A stretch of 38,017 nucleotides of DNA from Pseudomonadota bacterium (GTDB lineage: Bacteria > Pseudomonadota > Alphaproteobacteria > JACQOE01). Of this stretch, positions 26,524 through 35,268 are shown one piece after another. A program made the position numbers and the translations under genes. Position 1 is the stretch's first letter; each line of letters begins with the position of its first letter. Under the pieces are notes generated by a model. It was not told the origin of the DNA. It saw only the letters and a list, made by a program, of their open reading frames with translations, and did no database searches. The stretch lies in assembly GCA_016202695.1 (NCBI GenBank), contig JACQOE010000034.1, positions 1-38,017 of the forward strand. The letters are read 5' to 3'.

Positions 26524-27306
26524 TCAACCTTCCGCGAGCAGCCGGAGCGCCTGGGCGTGCAGGCGCGGGTCGCCGGCGGCCAGCACCCGGCCGTCGGAGG
26601 CGAGCGTGAGGGGCCGGCCCTCCCAGTCGGAGATGGCGCCGCCCGCGCCCGCCACCACCGGGGCGAGGGCGGCGTAGTCGTGCGGCTTCATGGTCGCCTC
26701 GGCGACGAGGTCGAGGAAACCCGAGGCGAGGAGTCCGTAGGCGTAGCAGTCCGCCCCGAAGGTCGCGAACCGGCAGGCGGCCTTGAGCCGGGCGAATCGC
26801 GCGGCATCGGCGCCCAGGAACATGTCCGGGGTGGTGGCGGCGAGCGCCGCCTCGGCGAGCTTGGCGCAAGGCCGCGTGCGCACGGGTGCGCGATTGTGCA
26901 CGGTTGCCCGGCCGGCGGCACCGACCCAGCGGTCGTTGAGGATAGGCTGGTCGATCACGCCGAGGATCGGCCGCCCCCGGCGCGCGAGCGCGACCAGGGT
27001 GCCGAACAGGGGCTTGCCGGTGACGAACGACTTGGTGCCGTCGATCGGATCGAACAGCCAGACGTACTCGGCCTCGGCGCGGAGGGAGCCCAGCTCCTCG
27101 CCGATCACACCGTGCCCGGGGAAGACCTCGGCGAGGCGCGCGCGCATGGCCGCCTCGGCCTCGCGGTCGGCGTCGGTCACGGGGGTGAGGTCGGCCTTGG
27201 TGGAAACCGCGAGTGCCGTGCGAAAGAGCGGCCGGACGATGCCGGCGGCCAGTTCGGTGAGTGCCTCGGCGAAGGCGACGAACTCGTCCGGGCAGGCCTC
27301 GCTCAT
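26524..27306 (-). CDS. hisN: Inositol-monophosphatase family, HisN-type phosphatase
   Basis: A 260-residue Mg-dependent phosphatase. Metal ligands are visible: E70 and E71 (VIGEEL), D86/D89 in DPIDGTKSF and D210 (KPHDYAALAPVV). GKPLFGTLVAL and the KPHDYAAL form are typical of the alphaproteobacterial histidinol-phosphatase branch HisN, which completes histidine synthesis in species without the other enzyme type. Substrate choice within the superfamily cannot be proved by motif. It follows the cytochrome c gene by 22 nt and precedes yejA by 49 nt, all on the minus strand. Confidence 0.82.
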   Translation of the reverse strand: MSEACPDEFVAFAEALTELAAGIVRPLFRTALAVSTKADLTPVTDADREAEAAMRARLAEVFPGHGVIGEELGSLRAEAEYVWLFDPIDGTKSFVTGKPLFGTLVALARRGRPILGVIDQPILNDRWVGAAGRATVHNRAPVRTRPCAKLAEAALAATTPDMFLGADAARFARLKAACRFATFGADCYAYGLLASGFLDLVAEATMKPHDYAALAPVVAGAGGAISDWEGRPLTLASDGRVLAAGDPRLHAQALRLLAEG

Positions 27307-27328
27307 GGCGTTCCCCGCCCCGAAGGCC

Positions 27329-27874
27329 CTAGCTGCCGGGAAGGGGCAAGGGCTGGTCGCTCAGGCTGCGCAGGTACTTGATGATCGCGGCCCGCTCCTC
27401 GGCCTTCTTGAGCCCGGCGAAGCTCATCCGCGTACCGGGGGCGAACTCCCTGGGGCCGGCGAGGAAGGCGCTGAGCTCGTCGTAGGTCCACGTCCCGCCC
27501 TTGCCGGAGAGGGCGGAGGAGTAGTTGAACCCGGAGATGTGCGCCTTGTTGGCTCCGACCACGCCAAAGAGGTTGGGCCCCACCTTGCTCGGCCCGCCCT
27601 TGTCGAAGCTGTGGCAGGCGACGCACTTCTTGGCCGCCTGCTTCCCGTCCTCCTCGCTCGCCGTCGCCAGTAGCGCCGCGAGCGGCTTCGGGGCGGCCTC
27701 CGTCGCCGCCTCCTTGGCCCCCGGCTTCGCCGCCGGGGCCACGCCCAGGGCGTAGACGGGCGCCTCGAGCGGGTGCGGCTCGACCAGCGCGTCGCCGACG
27801 ATGCGCGCGACCTGGAGGACGAGGAGCGTCGCCAGCACCGAGGCGACGACCTTGTTCAGCTCGCGGGTGTCCAT
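27329..27874 (-). CDS. Membrane-anchored cytochrome c (CycM/c552-like)
   Basis: A 181-residue protein. One N-terminal helix (VVASVLATLLVLQVARIVGDAL) anchors it, an Ala/Pro/Lys-rich linker (about 45-70) follows, and then a class I cytochrome c domain with heme site CVACH at 84-88, KVGPNLFGVVG and the axial Met at about 150 in PGTRMSFAGL. It passes electrons between the bc1 complex and terminal oxidases at the periplasmic face. The ATG at 27874 begins the anchor directly; a longer frame to 27970 adds unrelated sequence. It diverges from pheA, a neighbourhood common in alphaproteobacteria. Confidence 0.9.
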   Translation of the reverse strand: MDTRELNKVVASVLATLLVLQVARIVGDALVEPHPLEAPVYALGVAPAAKPGAKEAATEAAPKPLAALLATASEEDGKQAAKKCVACHSFDKGGPSKVGPNLFGVVGANKAHISGFNYSSALSGKGGTWTYDELSAFLAGPREFAPGTRMSFAGLKKAEERAAIIKYLRSLSDQPLPLPGS

Positions 27875-28041
27875 GCCGTCAGGTTCCGGTTCGCTCGGGT
27901 TGGAAGGGCCAAGGGCATCGGCTGCGCGGCACTTTTGCCACAGGGCCTCCGGCTTTTCAACACTCCCCAAAGGCGCGGCCGGGCGGGACCGGGGATGGTG
28001 CGCCCCGGCCGCGGTCGGCGCGTGCGCCGGCGCGCCACGCG

Positions 28042-28070
28042 TTGACTCCGCTCCGTTCGCTGCCGATACT
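28042..28070 (+). promoter_or_regulatory. pheA promoter candidate
   Basis: TTGACT (28042-28047) and GATACT (28065-28070) are 17 nt apart, each close to the sigma-70 consensus, about 50 nt before the pheA ATG in the 247-nt divergent gap with the cytochrome c gene. No promoter of similar quality was found for the other direction. Confidence 0.55.
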
Positions 28071-28121
28071 CCGGCCGATTTCGCGTCGTTCCCTGCTCCC
28101 GTCCTATCTCCTTGCGAAGCG

Positions 28122-29006
28122 ATGCCTCAGTCTGCCCCCACCGCCGACCGCTCGCCGAGGATCGCCTTCCAGGGCGTGGCGGGGGCCTACTCCGATCTCG
28201 CCTGCCGGCACGTCTTCCCGGACCGGGCGACGCTTCCCTGCGACTCCTTCGAGGACACGTTCGCCAGCGTCCATGAGGGCCGTGCGGCGCTGGCCATGAT
28301 CCCGGTCGACAACTCGGTCGCCGGGCGGGTGGCCGACATCCACCGGCTGCTGCCCAACTCTGGGCTCGCCATCGTCGGCGAGCACTTCCAGCGGGTGAAC
28401 CACCACCTCCTCGCCCCGAAAGGCGCCACCCTCACGGGGTTGCGCGAGGCGCACAGCCACGTGCACGCCCTCTCCCAGTGCCGCGACTTCATCCGCGAGC
28501 TGGGGTTGAAGGCGGTGGTCCACGCCGACACCGCCGGCGCCGCGGCGATGGTGGCGGAGCGGGGCGATCCGCGCATCGCTGCAATCGCCTCGTCGCTGGC
28601 CGGCGAGATCTACGGGCTCGAGAGTCTGCGGGCGAACATCGAGGACGCCGAGCACAACACCACCCGCTTCCTGATCATGGCGCGCGAGGCCCGCTGGCCC
28701 GCCCCCGACTCGGGGCTGGTCATCAGCAGCTTCGTCTTCCGGGTGAGGAACGTGCCGGCGGCGCTCTACAAGGCGCTCGGCGGCTTCGCCACCAACGGCG
28801 TGAACATGACCAAGCTCGAGAGCTACCTGGTGGGGGGCAATTTCGTCGCCGCCCAGTTCTACGCCGACATAGAGGGCCATCCCGAGAGCCGGCCCGTCAA
28901 GCTCGCCCTCGAGGAGCTCCGCTTCTTCTCCCACGAGGTGAAGATCCTCGGCGTCTATCCGGGCCATCCCTTCCGCCTGTCGGGGCCCCCGGACGAGAGC
29001 GACTGA
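28122..29006 (+). CDS. pheA: Prephenate dehydratase
   Basis: A 294-residue monofunctional enzyme that turns prephenate into phenylpyruvate in phenylalanine synthesis. The catalytic half opens IAFQGVAGAYSD and contains IPVDNSVAGRV and the essential TRF motif at 181-183 (EHNTTRFLIM). A C-terminal ACT domain for phenylalanine feedback follows (SFVFRVRNVPAALYKALGGFA, MTKLESYLVGGNFVAAQFYADIEGH). No chorismate mutase domain is fused. The ATG at 28122 lacks a strong ribosome site but starts the family-typical head; the open frame extends much further upstream into non-coding sequence. Confidence 0.93.
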   Translation: MPQSAPTADRSPRIAFQGVAGAYSDLACRHVFPDRATLPCDSFEDTFASVHEGRAALAMIPVDNSVAGRVADIHRLLPNSGLAIVGEHFQRVNHHLLAPKGATLTGLREAHSHVHALSQCRDFIRELGLKAVVHADTAGAAAMVAERGDPRIAAIASSLAGEIYGLESLRANIEDAEHNTTRFLIMAREARWPAPDSGLVISSFVFRVRNVPAALYKALGGFATNGVNMTKLESYLVGGNFVAAQFYADIEGHPESRPVKLALEELRFFSHEVKILGVYPGHPFRLSGPPDESD

Positions 29007-29016
29007 GCGGGCCCGT

Positions 29017-29928
29017 TCAGGACCGCTTTCCGCGCGTCTTCACCTCCGCCCCCGCCCAGCGCTCGATGAAGCGGACCAGCGCGGTCGGGCTCTCGTCGGC
29101 CGCGCCCTGGCTCATCGCGTAGGCGAGGAACTGGCGGACGGTGCCGCCCACCCACATCGGCACGCCAAGCGCTTCGGCCGCCTCCAGCGCGAGCGTCACG
29201 TCCTTGTGCAGCACCCGCGTGCGTGAGCCGTCGTTGAAGGTGCGCGGCAGCACGAAGGTCGGGAACTTGTCCTCGGTCGCCGAGTTCCGGCCGCTGCTGG
29301 CGTTGATCACCGCGAGCATGGTTTCCGCGTCCAGTCCGGCCTTCGCTCCCATCACCAGGGCCTCGGCCGCAGCCAGATTGTTCGCCGCCCAGACGAGGTT
29401 GTTGACCAGCTTCATCGCTTGGCCGAGGCCGATCCGCTCGCCGAGATAGAACCGCTTCTTGCCAAGGATCGAAAGGACCGGCGCCAGCTTCTCGACCAGC
29501 GCCCCGGGGCCGGAAACCATGAAGGTGAGCGTGCCCGCTCTCGCGCCCCGCTCGCCGCCGCTCATCGGACAGTCGAGCACGTCGATGCCCTTGGCCACGA
29601 GGGCCGCGCCCACCTCCTCGGCCACGGTGAGGCCGGTGGTCGAGAAATCGACATAGGTGCGAATCCGCCGGCCGTGGATCAGGCCGTCCGTCCCCAGCGC
29701 CACCGCCCGCGCCACCTTCGGGTCGGGAAGGGCGACCAGCACCGTCTCGGCCCGATCGGCAAGCGCGCGGGGGCTCGCCGCCGCTTCGGCGCCGCGGGCG
29801 AGGAGCGGGGCAAGCGCCACCTCCCGCGGGTCGCAGAGCACGAGTGCGTGGCCGGCCTCGATGAGCCGCGCCGCCATCGGCGCCCCCATCACGCCGAGGC
29901 CGACGAAGCCGATCGGGGATGCGGTCAC
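29017..29928 (-). CDS. Beta-hydroxyacid dehydrogenase (HIBADH family)
   Basis: A 303-residue NAD(P)-dependent dehydrogenase of the 3-hydroxyisobutyrate / tartronate semialdehyde reductase family. IGFVGLGVMGAPMAARL is the Rossmann motif, DFSTTG and DCPMSGGERGA (about 119-129) hold the substrate carboxylate, and K173 with N177 (GQAMKLVNNLVWAANN) form the catalytic helix. The start is GTG at 29928. It converges on pheA, 10 nt from its stop, and follows nudC by 22 nt on the same strand. The actual hydroxyacid is unknown. Confidence 0.87.
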   Translation of the reverse strand: MTASPIGFVGLGVMGAPMAARLIEAGHALVLCDPREVALAPLLARGAEAAASPRALADRAETVLVALPDPKVARAVALGTDGLIHGRRIRTYVDFSTTGLTVAEEVGAALVAKGIDVLDCPMSGGERGARAGTLTFMVSGPGALVEKLAPVLSILGKKRFYLGERIGLGQAMKLVNNLVWAANNLAAAEALVMGAKAGLDAETMLAVINASSGRNSATEDKFPTFVLPRTFNDGSRTRVLHKDVTLALEAAEALGVPMWVGGTVRQFLAYAMSQGAADESPTALVRFIERWAGAEVKTRGKRS

Positions 29929-29950
29929 GGACGCCTCGTTCGCTCCCGCC

Positions 29951-30940
29951 TCAGGGCGCGCCCTCGTAGGCGCCCTCGCGGGTGAGCCATTGGTGTATGA
30001 GTCGCCGGGCGATCGAGTCGGAGCGCGGCATCACCTTCTTGCGCGCCTCCTCGAGCTCGGCGGCCTCGGGGCGGGTGAACCACTGGCAGTCGACCAGCTC
30101 CTCGGGATCGAAGTCGATCTCGGTGGTCGCCGCGCCGGCGGTGAAACCCAGCATTAGCGAGGCCGGGAACGGCCAGGGCTGAGAGGAGTGATAGCGCACC
30201 TCCTTCACCCGCACGCCCGACTCCTCGAACACCTCGCGGGCGACCGCGTCCTCCAGGCTCTCGCCGACCTCGACGAAACCGGCCAGCGTCGAGTACATCC
30301 CGGGCGGGAAGCGGTGGCTGCGGCCCATCAGGGCCCGGTCCCCGTGGGTCACCAGCACGATCACCGCCGGATCGGTGCGCGGGAAGTGCTGGGTCTTGCA
30401 GCGGGGACAACGCCGCGCATGGCCGGCGTTGATGACCTCGGTCTCGGCCCCGCAGCCGGCGCAGAAGCGATGCCGGGCGTGCCAGTAGAGGAGCCCCTTG
30501 GCGTAGGCGAGCATCGCCGCTTCCGCTCCGTCGAGTGCCGCCCCCACCTGACGGAGGCTCACGAACTCGGCCCCCTCGGGCAGGCGCACCGCGGCGCGGG
30601 GATCGTCGTGGGCCGAAAGGTCGACGCCGAAATAGGCGATGCCGTCGAACTCGCCAAGGAGCACCGTGATCGCCCCGTCGAGGGCCTTCCCCGCCGCCTC
30701 CGGCGCGACCAGCGCGGCCGAAAGCGCGGTCCCGCCGGCGATCAGGTTATGGTCGCGCCAGACCGGCACCAGCCGGGTGGCGGGATCGGAGAGGCGGCCC
30801 CTGACCCACTCGGCGTCGGTTCTGAGGCGGGCCGCCCGGTCCAGCCGCCCGGCGGCATAGAAGTTGGGGCGCATCCCCGGCGGATAGGGGTGCTGGGGCG
30901 CGCCCATGCAGCCGTTTGCCATGGCCTCGAAGACTGGCAT
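29951..30940 (-). CDS. nudC: NADH pyrophosphatase / NAD-decapping hydrolase
   Basis: A 329-residue Nudix enzyme. Zinc cysteines C160, C163, C178 and C181 (CAGCGAE, CPRCKT) precede the Nudix box (GFVEVGESLEDAVAREVFEE, residues 221-240, then SGV), and the NudC-specific SQPWPFP motif follows at 253-259. It splits NAD(H) into NMN(H) and AMP and removes NAD caps from RNA. The ATG at 30940 has AAGGTG six bases ahead and was preferred over one at 30988. The gene diverges from the SRP RNA gene, an arrangement frequently seen in alphaproteobacteria. Confidence 0.9.
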   Translation of the reverse strand: MPVFEAMANGCMGAPQHPYPPGMRPNFYAAGRLDRAARLRTDAEWVRGRLSDPATRLVPVWRDHNLIAGGTALSAALVAPEAAGKALDGAITVLLGEFDGIAYFGVDLSAHDDPRAAVRLPEGAEFVSLRQVGAALDGAEAAMLAYAKGLLYWHARHRFCAGCGAETEVINAGHARRCPRCKTQHFPRTDPAVIVLVTHGDRALMGRSHRFPPGMYSTLAGFVEVGESLEDAVAREVFEESGVRVKEVRYHSSQPWPFPASLMLGFTAGAATTEIDFDPEELVDCQWFTRPEAAELEEARKKVMPRSDSIARRLIHQWLTREGAYEGAP

Positions 30941-30996
30941 AGGCCGCACCTTCGCGGCAATGGCGGCGATGGACTCGGGACCGCGCACCGACGGGG

Positions 30997-31025
30997 TTGC
31001 TTCCCAGCGCCGGCCGCCTGATATT
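30997..31025 (+). promoter_or_regulatory. SRP RNA promoter
   Basis: TTGCTT (30997-31002) and GATATT (31020-31025) are 17 nt apart. Transcription would start about 8 nt later, at 31033-31034, which is exactly where the closing helix of the SRP RNA begins. This agreement makes the call better than spacing alone. Confidence 0.65.
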
Positions 31026-31033
31026 GTGGGTTG

Positions 31034-31133
31034 GTGGGGGGCTGGCGGCGGACGGACCGCCCGCCAATCCGGTCAGGTCCGGAAGGAAGCAGCCGTAACG
31101 GGACCGGGCCGGGTCGCCGGTTCAGCTCCCCAC
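31034..31133 (+). ncRNA. ffs: Signal recognition particle RNA (4.5S type)
   Basis: The core GGTCAGGTCCGGAAGGAAGC (31071-31090), followed by AGCC, is the universal bacterial domain IV loop bound by Ffh. The ends form a continuous 12-bp helix, 31034-31045 with 31122-31133 (GTGGGGGGCTGG against TTCAGCTCCCCAC with G-U pairs), as in E. coli 4.5S RNA. Length is about 100 nt. The RNA joins Ffh to deliver nascent membrane proteins to the translocon. It stands 42 nt before dnaX, a conserved neighbourhood. Exact ends are inferred from pairing. Confidence 0.95.
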
Positions 31134-31136
31134 TGC

Positions 31137-31153
31137 GCCTCTCTTTCCGAGGC
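31137..31153 (+). terminator. Small hairpin after the SRP RNA
   Basis: GCCTC (31137-31141) and GAGGC (31149-31153) enclose a seven-base loop just beyond the RNA. There is no clear T-run, so it may only weaken read-through into dnaX or help set the RNA 3' end. Confidence 0.3.
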
Positions 31154-31174
31154 CCCCACCCCTTTCGGGCGAGC

Positions 31175-33022
31175 ATGACCGAGAGCCAAGGCCAGATCGC
31201 ACTTGATGCGGGCGCTCCCGGGGCGGAGCCCGCTTCCTATCGGGTGCTCGCCCGCAAGTACCGTCCGCGCACCTTCGCCGAGATGATCGGCCAGGAGGCG
31301 ATGGTGCGCACGCTGACCAACGCCATCGCCAGCGGCCGCATCGCCCACGCCTTCATCCTCACCGGGGTCCGTGGCGTGGGCAAGACCACGACCGCGCGCA
31401 TCATCGCCCGCATCCTCAACTGCGTCGGCCCCGAGGGGAAGGGCGGCCCCACCGTCGATCCTTGCGGGGTGTGCGAGCACTGTCGGGCGATCGCCGAGGA
31501 CCGCCATGTCGACGTCATCGAGATGGACGCGGCCAGCCGCACCGGGGTCGACGACATCCGCGAGATCATCGAGGGGGTGCGCTACCGTCCGGTCTCGGCG
31601 CGCTACAAGGTCTACATCGTCGACGAAGTCCACATGCTCTCCAAGCCGGCCTTCAACGCCCTTCTGAAGACCCTCGAGGAGCCGCCTGAGCACGTGAAAT
31701 TCGTCTTCGCCACCACCGAGATCCGCAAGGTTCCGGTGACGGTGCTGTCGCGCTGCCAGCGCTTCGACCTCCGCCGGGTGGAGGTGGCGCCGTTGGCCCA
31801 GCACTTGGCGGCGATCGCCGGCCGCGAGGGTGCCGAGGCCGAGGCCAGGGCGCTGGCCCTGATCGCGCGCGCCGCCGACGGCTCGGTCCGCGACGGGCTC
31901 TCGCTCCTCGACCAGGCGATCGCCCACGGCGGCGGCACCGTCGCCGAAGCGGCGGTGAAGGAGATGCTCGGCCTCGCCGACCGCGAGCAGGTGTTCGATC
32001 TCCTCGATGCGGTGATGGCCGGCGATCTGGCCCGCGCCCTCGACCTTCTCGCTGCCCAGTACGCCGCCGGGGCCGATCCGGGCGTCGTCGTCCAGGACCT
32101 GATGGAGCTCACCCACTGGCTCACCCGCCTCAAGGTAGTCCCCGAGGCCGCCGACGCCCCCGGCGTGCCCGAGGCCGAGCGGGTGCGCGGGCGGGCGATG
32201 GCCGAGGGCCTGTCGGTGGCCACGCTGGCGCGCGGCTGGCAGATGCTGATGAAGGGGCTGGCCGAGGTCCAGTCGGCGCCCTCGCCGCTGCAGGCGGCGG
32301 AGATGCTGCTGGTGCGGCTGGCTTACGCGGCCGAGCTTCCCACCCCGGCCGAGCTGGTGGCGGAGATGGCCCGCGGTGGCGCCGGCCAGGCCGGGGCCCG
32401 GCCCGCCAGGGAACGGTCGGCGCCCTCGGCGCCCCCGGGGCGCCCCCCGGCGGCCGAGGCCGCGGGGCGTGAGCGCACTCCCGCGGCCGCCCCGCCCTCG
32501 GGGCCAACGGCCATGCTCGCCGAGGCGCGAAGCCCCGAGCCCGCGCCCGAGCCGGCCGCCGCCCCCCGGGCGGAGCCCAAGTCCTTCGCAGAGATGGTGG
32601 AGCTGGTGCGAGAGAAGCGCGAGGCGCTGCTGCACGCGCACCTCGTGAACAACGTGCATCCGGTCTCGTTCCAGCCCGGGCGGGTCGAGTTCCGCCCCGG
32701 CGAGCACGCCCCGCGCGACCTCGCGTCCCGGCTCAGCGAGGCACTGGCGCGCTGGACGGGGCAGCGCTGGGTGGTGACCATCTCGCGCGAGACGGGCGAG
32801 CCCACGCTCGCCGAGCGGGCGAACGCGGCCGAGGCGGCGCTCCGGCGCGACGCCTCGCAGCATCCCCTGGTCAGGCGCATGCTGGAGGCGTTTCCGGGTG
32901 CGACCATCGAGGCGGTGCGCCGGATCGTCCCGCCGGCCGGGCCGGCCGCCGACGCCGAGGAGCCCTTCGCCGGCGGGGCGCGGGGCGAGGATGCCCTCAA
33001 CGGAGGTGGAGACGAGGGATGA
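31175..33022 (+). CDS. dnaX: DNA polymerase III subunits gamma/tau
   Basis: A 615-residue clamp-loader ATPase. Walker A GVRGVGKT is at 64-71, the zinc cysteines at 83, 97, 100 and 103 ([12 protein letters not shown]), Walker B with DEVH at 150-153 and the sensor region [10 protein letters not shown]. An Ala/Pro-rich linker (about 405-470) leads to the tau-type C-terminal domain ([18 protein letters not shown]). It loads the sliding clamp and couples polymerases at the fork. No A-run slippery site is visible, so a frameshifted gamma form like that of E. coli is not predicted. Its stop overlaps the ybaB start. Confidence 0.95.
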   Translation: MTESQGQIALDAGAPGAEPASYRVLARKYRPRTFAEMIGQEAMVRTLTNAIASGRIAHAFILTGVRGVGKTTTARIIARILNCVGPEGKGGPTVDPCGVCEHCRAIAEDRHVDVIEMDAASRTGVDDIREIIEGVRYRPVSARYKVYIVDEVHMLSKPAFNALLKTLEEPPEHVKFVFATTEIRKVPVTVLSRCQRFDLRRVEVAPLAQHLAAIAGREGAEAEARALALIARAADGSVRDGLSLLDQAIAHGGGTVAEAAVKEMLGLADREQVFDLLDAVMAGDLARALDLLAAQYAAGADPGVVVQDLMELTHWLTRLKVVPEAADAPGVPEAERVRGRAMAEGLSVATLARGWQMLMKGLAEVQSAPSPLQAAEMLLVRLAYAAELPTPAELVAEMARGGAGQAGARPARERSAPSAPPGRPPAAEAAGRERTPAAAPPSGPTAMLAEARSPEPAPEPAAAPRAEPKSFAEMVELVREKREALLHAHLVNNVHPVSFQPGRVEFRPGEHAPRDLASRLSEALARWTGQRWVVTISRETGEPTLAERANAAEAALRRDASQHPLVRRMLEAFPGATIEAVRRIVPPAGPAADAEEPFAGGARGEDALNGGGDEG

Positions 33023-33342
33023 AGAATCTCGGTCAGATGATGAAGCAGGCCCAGAAGATGCAGCAGGCCATGGCCGAGATGCAGGAGCGCCTGGCCGCGG
33101 CCGAGGTCACGGGCAGTGCCGGCGGCGGCATGGTTTCGGTCACGCTCAACGGCAAGGGCGAGATGCGGCGGGTCAAGATCGACCCCGCGCTCGTCGATCC
33201 CAAGGAGGCCGAGGTGCTCGAGGACCTGATCGTCGCCGCCCACAACGACGCCAAGGCCAAGATCGAGGCCCACGTCGCCGAGGAGATGAAGAAGCTCACC
33301 GGCGGGCTCGATCTGCCGCCCGGCCTCACTCTGCCGTTCTAA
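33019..33342 (+). CDS. ybaB: YbaB/EbfC family nucleoid-associated protein
   Basis: A 107-residue protein beginning [20 protein letters not shown], the long Met/Gln-rich helix typical of the family, then [25 protein letters not shown] and an acidic helix ending in [10 protein letters not shown]. It forms a tweezer-shaped dimer that binds DNA. It overlaps dnaX by 4 nt and is followed by recR after 17 nt, the standard dnaX-ybaB-recR operon of recombination and replication genes. Confidence 0.95.
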   Translation: MKNLGQMMKQAQKMQQAMAEMQERLAAAEVTGSAGGGMVSVTLNGKGEMRRVKIDPALVDPKEAEVLEDLIVAAHNDAKAKIEAHVAEEMKKLTGGLDLPPGLTLPF

Positions 33343-33359
33343 GGAGCAGTCCGCTGGCC

Positions 33360-33956
33360 GTGATGGGCGGCTCCGACATCGAGCGGCTGATCCAGGCGCT
33401 GGCGCGGCTTCCCGGCCTGGGGCCGCGGTCGGCACGCCGGGCCGCGCTGGCGCTGCTCAAGCGCCGCGACGTGTTGCTCCAGCCGCTGATCGAGGCGCTC
33501 GCGGCGGCGGCGGCGAACGTCCGCTCCTGCTCTGAGTGCGGCAACCTGGACACCGCCGACCCTTGCGCCGTCTGCTCCGATGCGAAGCGGGATGGCGGCC
33601 TCCTATGCGTGGTCGAGGACGTGGCCGACCTCTGGGCGCTGGAGCGGAGCGGCCTCTTCCGCGGGCGCTATCACGTGCTCGGCGGCACTCTCTCGGCGCT
33701 GGATGGCGTCGGGCCCGAGGACCTCAGGATCGGCGGCTTGGTGCGGCGCGTCGGCGCGGGGACGACCCGGGAGGTGATCCTGGCCCTCTCGGCGACCGTC
33801 GAGGGGCAGACCACCGCCCACTACATCGCCGACCGGCTCAAGGGCCTCGCGATCATCGTATCCGGGCTCGGCCACGGGGTGCCGGTGGGGGGCGAGCTCA
33901 ACTATCTCGATGACGGCACCCTCGATGCAGCGCTGAAGGCGCGCCGGCCGCTCTAG
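33360..33956 (+). CDS. recR: Recombination mediator RecR
   Basis: A 198-residue protein of normal length. A helix-hairpin-helix ([21 protein letters not shown]), a four-cysteine zinc finger (C57, C60, C69, C72: CSECGN, PCAVCSD) and a Toprim domain ([32 protein letters not shown]) are in the usual order, closing with HGVPVGGEL. With RecO/RecF it loads RecA onto gapped DNA. GTG at 33360 is preferred; ATG at 33363 is one codon later. The AAGGAG site is about 13 nt away, a little far. Confidence 0.94.
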   Translation: MMGGSDIERLIQALARLPGLGPRSARRAALALLKRRDVLLQPLIEALAAAAANVRSCSECGNLDTADPCAVCSDAKRDGGLLCVVEDVADLWALERSGLFRGRYHVLGGTLSALDGVGPEDLRIGGLVRRVGAGTTREVILALSATVEGQTTAHYIADRLKGLAIIVSGLGHGVPVGGELNYLDDGTLDAALKARRPL

Positions 33957-33957
33957 C

Positions 33958-33973
33958 GCGGGGCTTGCCCCGC
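33958..33973. terminator. Shared hairpin between recR and rmuC
   Basis: GCGGGGC (33958-33964) and GCCCCGC (33967-33973) form a compact stem with a CTTG-like tetraloop, placed between two converging stop codons 26 nt apart. It can act on both strands. No T-run is present on either side. Confidence 0.5.
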
Positions 33974-33982
33974 CGGCGGCGA

Positions 33983-35155
33983 TCACTCCGCCCCGATCCG
34001 TTTCGCCTCGGGGCCGGGGGCGAGGGCGTCCGCCTCCGCCTCGGCCCCGTCGGCGACCTCGATCTCGCCGATCCGCTCGGCCCGCTTGGTCACCTTCTCG
34101 GTCGAGATGCGGATCTGGCGCACGTCCTCCTGCGTCTGGTCGAAGTGGCGCTGGAGCTTCTCCACCCGGTCGTCGAGGCGAACCACGTCGCCGAGCAGGA
34201 TGCGCACCTCGCGCTGGATCACCCCCGCCTGCTCGCGCATCCGCACGTCCTTGAGCACGGCGCGGACCGTGTTGAGCGTGGCCATCAGCGTGGTCGGCGA
34301 GACGATCCACACCCGCTGCCGGTACGAGCGCTCCACCACCTCCCCCAGATTGGCGTGAAGCTCCGCATAGACCGCCTCGGAGGGGAGGAACATCAGCGCC
34401 GATTCGGCGGTCACCCCGGGGATAATGTAGCGCTCGGCGATGGCGCGCACGTGGCTGAGCACGTCGACACCGAAGGCCTTGAGCGCCACCTTGCGCGAGG
34501 TTTCGTCGGCGGCCTCGCGGAGCGCCCGGTAGCTCTCCAGCGGGAACTTGGAGTCGACCACGATCGGCCCCGGCGGGTTCGGAAGGTTGAGGAGGCAGTC
34601 GGCGATCACGGAGCGGCCGTCGTGGTGGGCGAGCTGGGCCTGGAAGGCGTAGGCCGAGGGGGGGAGCGCGGTCCGCACCAGGTCCTCCATCTGGATCTGG
34701 CCGAAGGCGCCGCGGGCCTGCTTGTTGGCGAGAATGTCCTGCAGGCTCACCACCTGCTGGGAGAGCTCGGTGATGGTCTTCTGCGCGGCGTCGATCAGGG
34801 CCAGGCGCTTGGCCAGATCGGCGAGGCTCGCCTGCGCCTTCTCCGCCGACTGGGTGAGGGAGTCGCCCACCCGCTTGCTCACCTCGCCGAGCCGCTCCTC
34901 GAGGGCCTTGGCTAGTCCCCGCTCCTGCGCCTGCAGGCGCTCGGAGAGGGCGGCCTGCGCCGCGGCGTGGCTTTCGGCCATCTGGCTCAGGCGCCCCGCA
35001 AGCGCCGCCTGCACCTCGCGCACCTCGCGGGTGACCTCCTCGCCGCTGCCGCCGCGCTCCGGGCCCCGGAGCCGAAGCGCCAGCATCACCGCGAGCGCCG
35101 CGAGGAGCGCCCCCAAGAGCGCGCCTCCCGCCACCAGCCAGACCGCATCGAGCAT
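33983..35155 (-). CDS. rmuC: RmuC family DNA recombination protein
   Basis: A 390-residue protein. An N-terminal helix (AVWLVAGGALLGALLAALAVMLAL) is followed by a long coiled coil (about 45-140, AQAALSERLQAQERGLAKAL and similar) and the RmuC core GAFGQIQMEDLVRTALPPSAYAFQAQL, VVDSKFPLESYRAL, IPGVTAESALMFLPSEAVYAELH, WIVSPTTLMATL. It restrains inversion and recombination of short repeats; its fold resembles nucleases. The ATG at 35155 has AAGGGAA at proper distance. It diverges from def across 113 nt. Confidence 0.92.
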   Translation of the reverse strand: MLDAVWLVAGGALLGALLAALAVMLALRLRGPERGGSGEEVTREVREVQAALAGRLSQMAESHAAAQAALSERLQAQERGLAKALEERLGEVSKRVGDSLTQSAEKAQASLADLAKRLALIDAAQKTITELSQQVVSLQDILANKQARGAFGQIQMEDLVRTALPPSAYAFQAQLAHHDGRSVIADCLLNLPNPPGPIVVDSKFPLESYRALREAADETSRKVALKAFGVDVLSHVRAIAERYIIPGVTAESALMFLPSEAVYAELHANLGEVVERSYRQRVWIVSPTTLMATLNTVRAVLKDVRMREQAGVIQREVRILLGDVVRLDDRVEKLQRHFDQTQEDVRQIRISTEKVTKRAERIGEIEVADGAEAEADALAPGPEAKRIGAE

Positions 35156-35231
35156 CGACGGTTCCCTTCCCGCCACCCTGCCGCGCCCCCAGGCTTACAC
35201 GGGCGCGGCGGCGCTGGCAAACCCGGGCGCC

Positions 35232-35260
35232 TTGCCACCCGTGCGGCCTTCGCCTATCTA
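35232..35260 (+). promoter_or_regulatory. def promoter candidate, nearly leaderless
   Basis: TTGCCA (35232-35237) and TATCTA (35255-35260) are 17 nt apart. The -10 ends 8 nt before the def ATG at 35269, so the transcript would start at or next to the start codon. Only a weak AAGG stands before the ATG. This fits leaderless translation, but the -10 is only partly consensus. Confidence 0.4.
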
Positions 35261-35268
35261 AGGCTCCC

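Noticed and set aside
27329-27970. Longer start for the cytochrome c gene at 27970
   Set aside because: The extra residues are unlike the family, and the ATG at 27874 begins the membrane anchor directly.
31073-32863. A 596-codon frame antisense to dnaX
   Set aside because: It is a shadow of a conserved gene with no motifs, and it also overlaps the SRP RNA.
31175-33022. Programmed frameshift in dnaX
   Set aside because: No run of A or other slippery heptamer is visible in the linker region.
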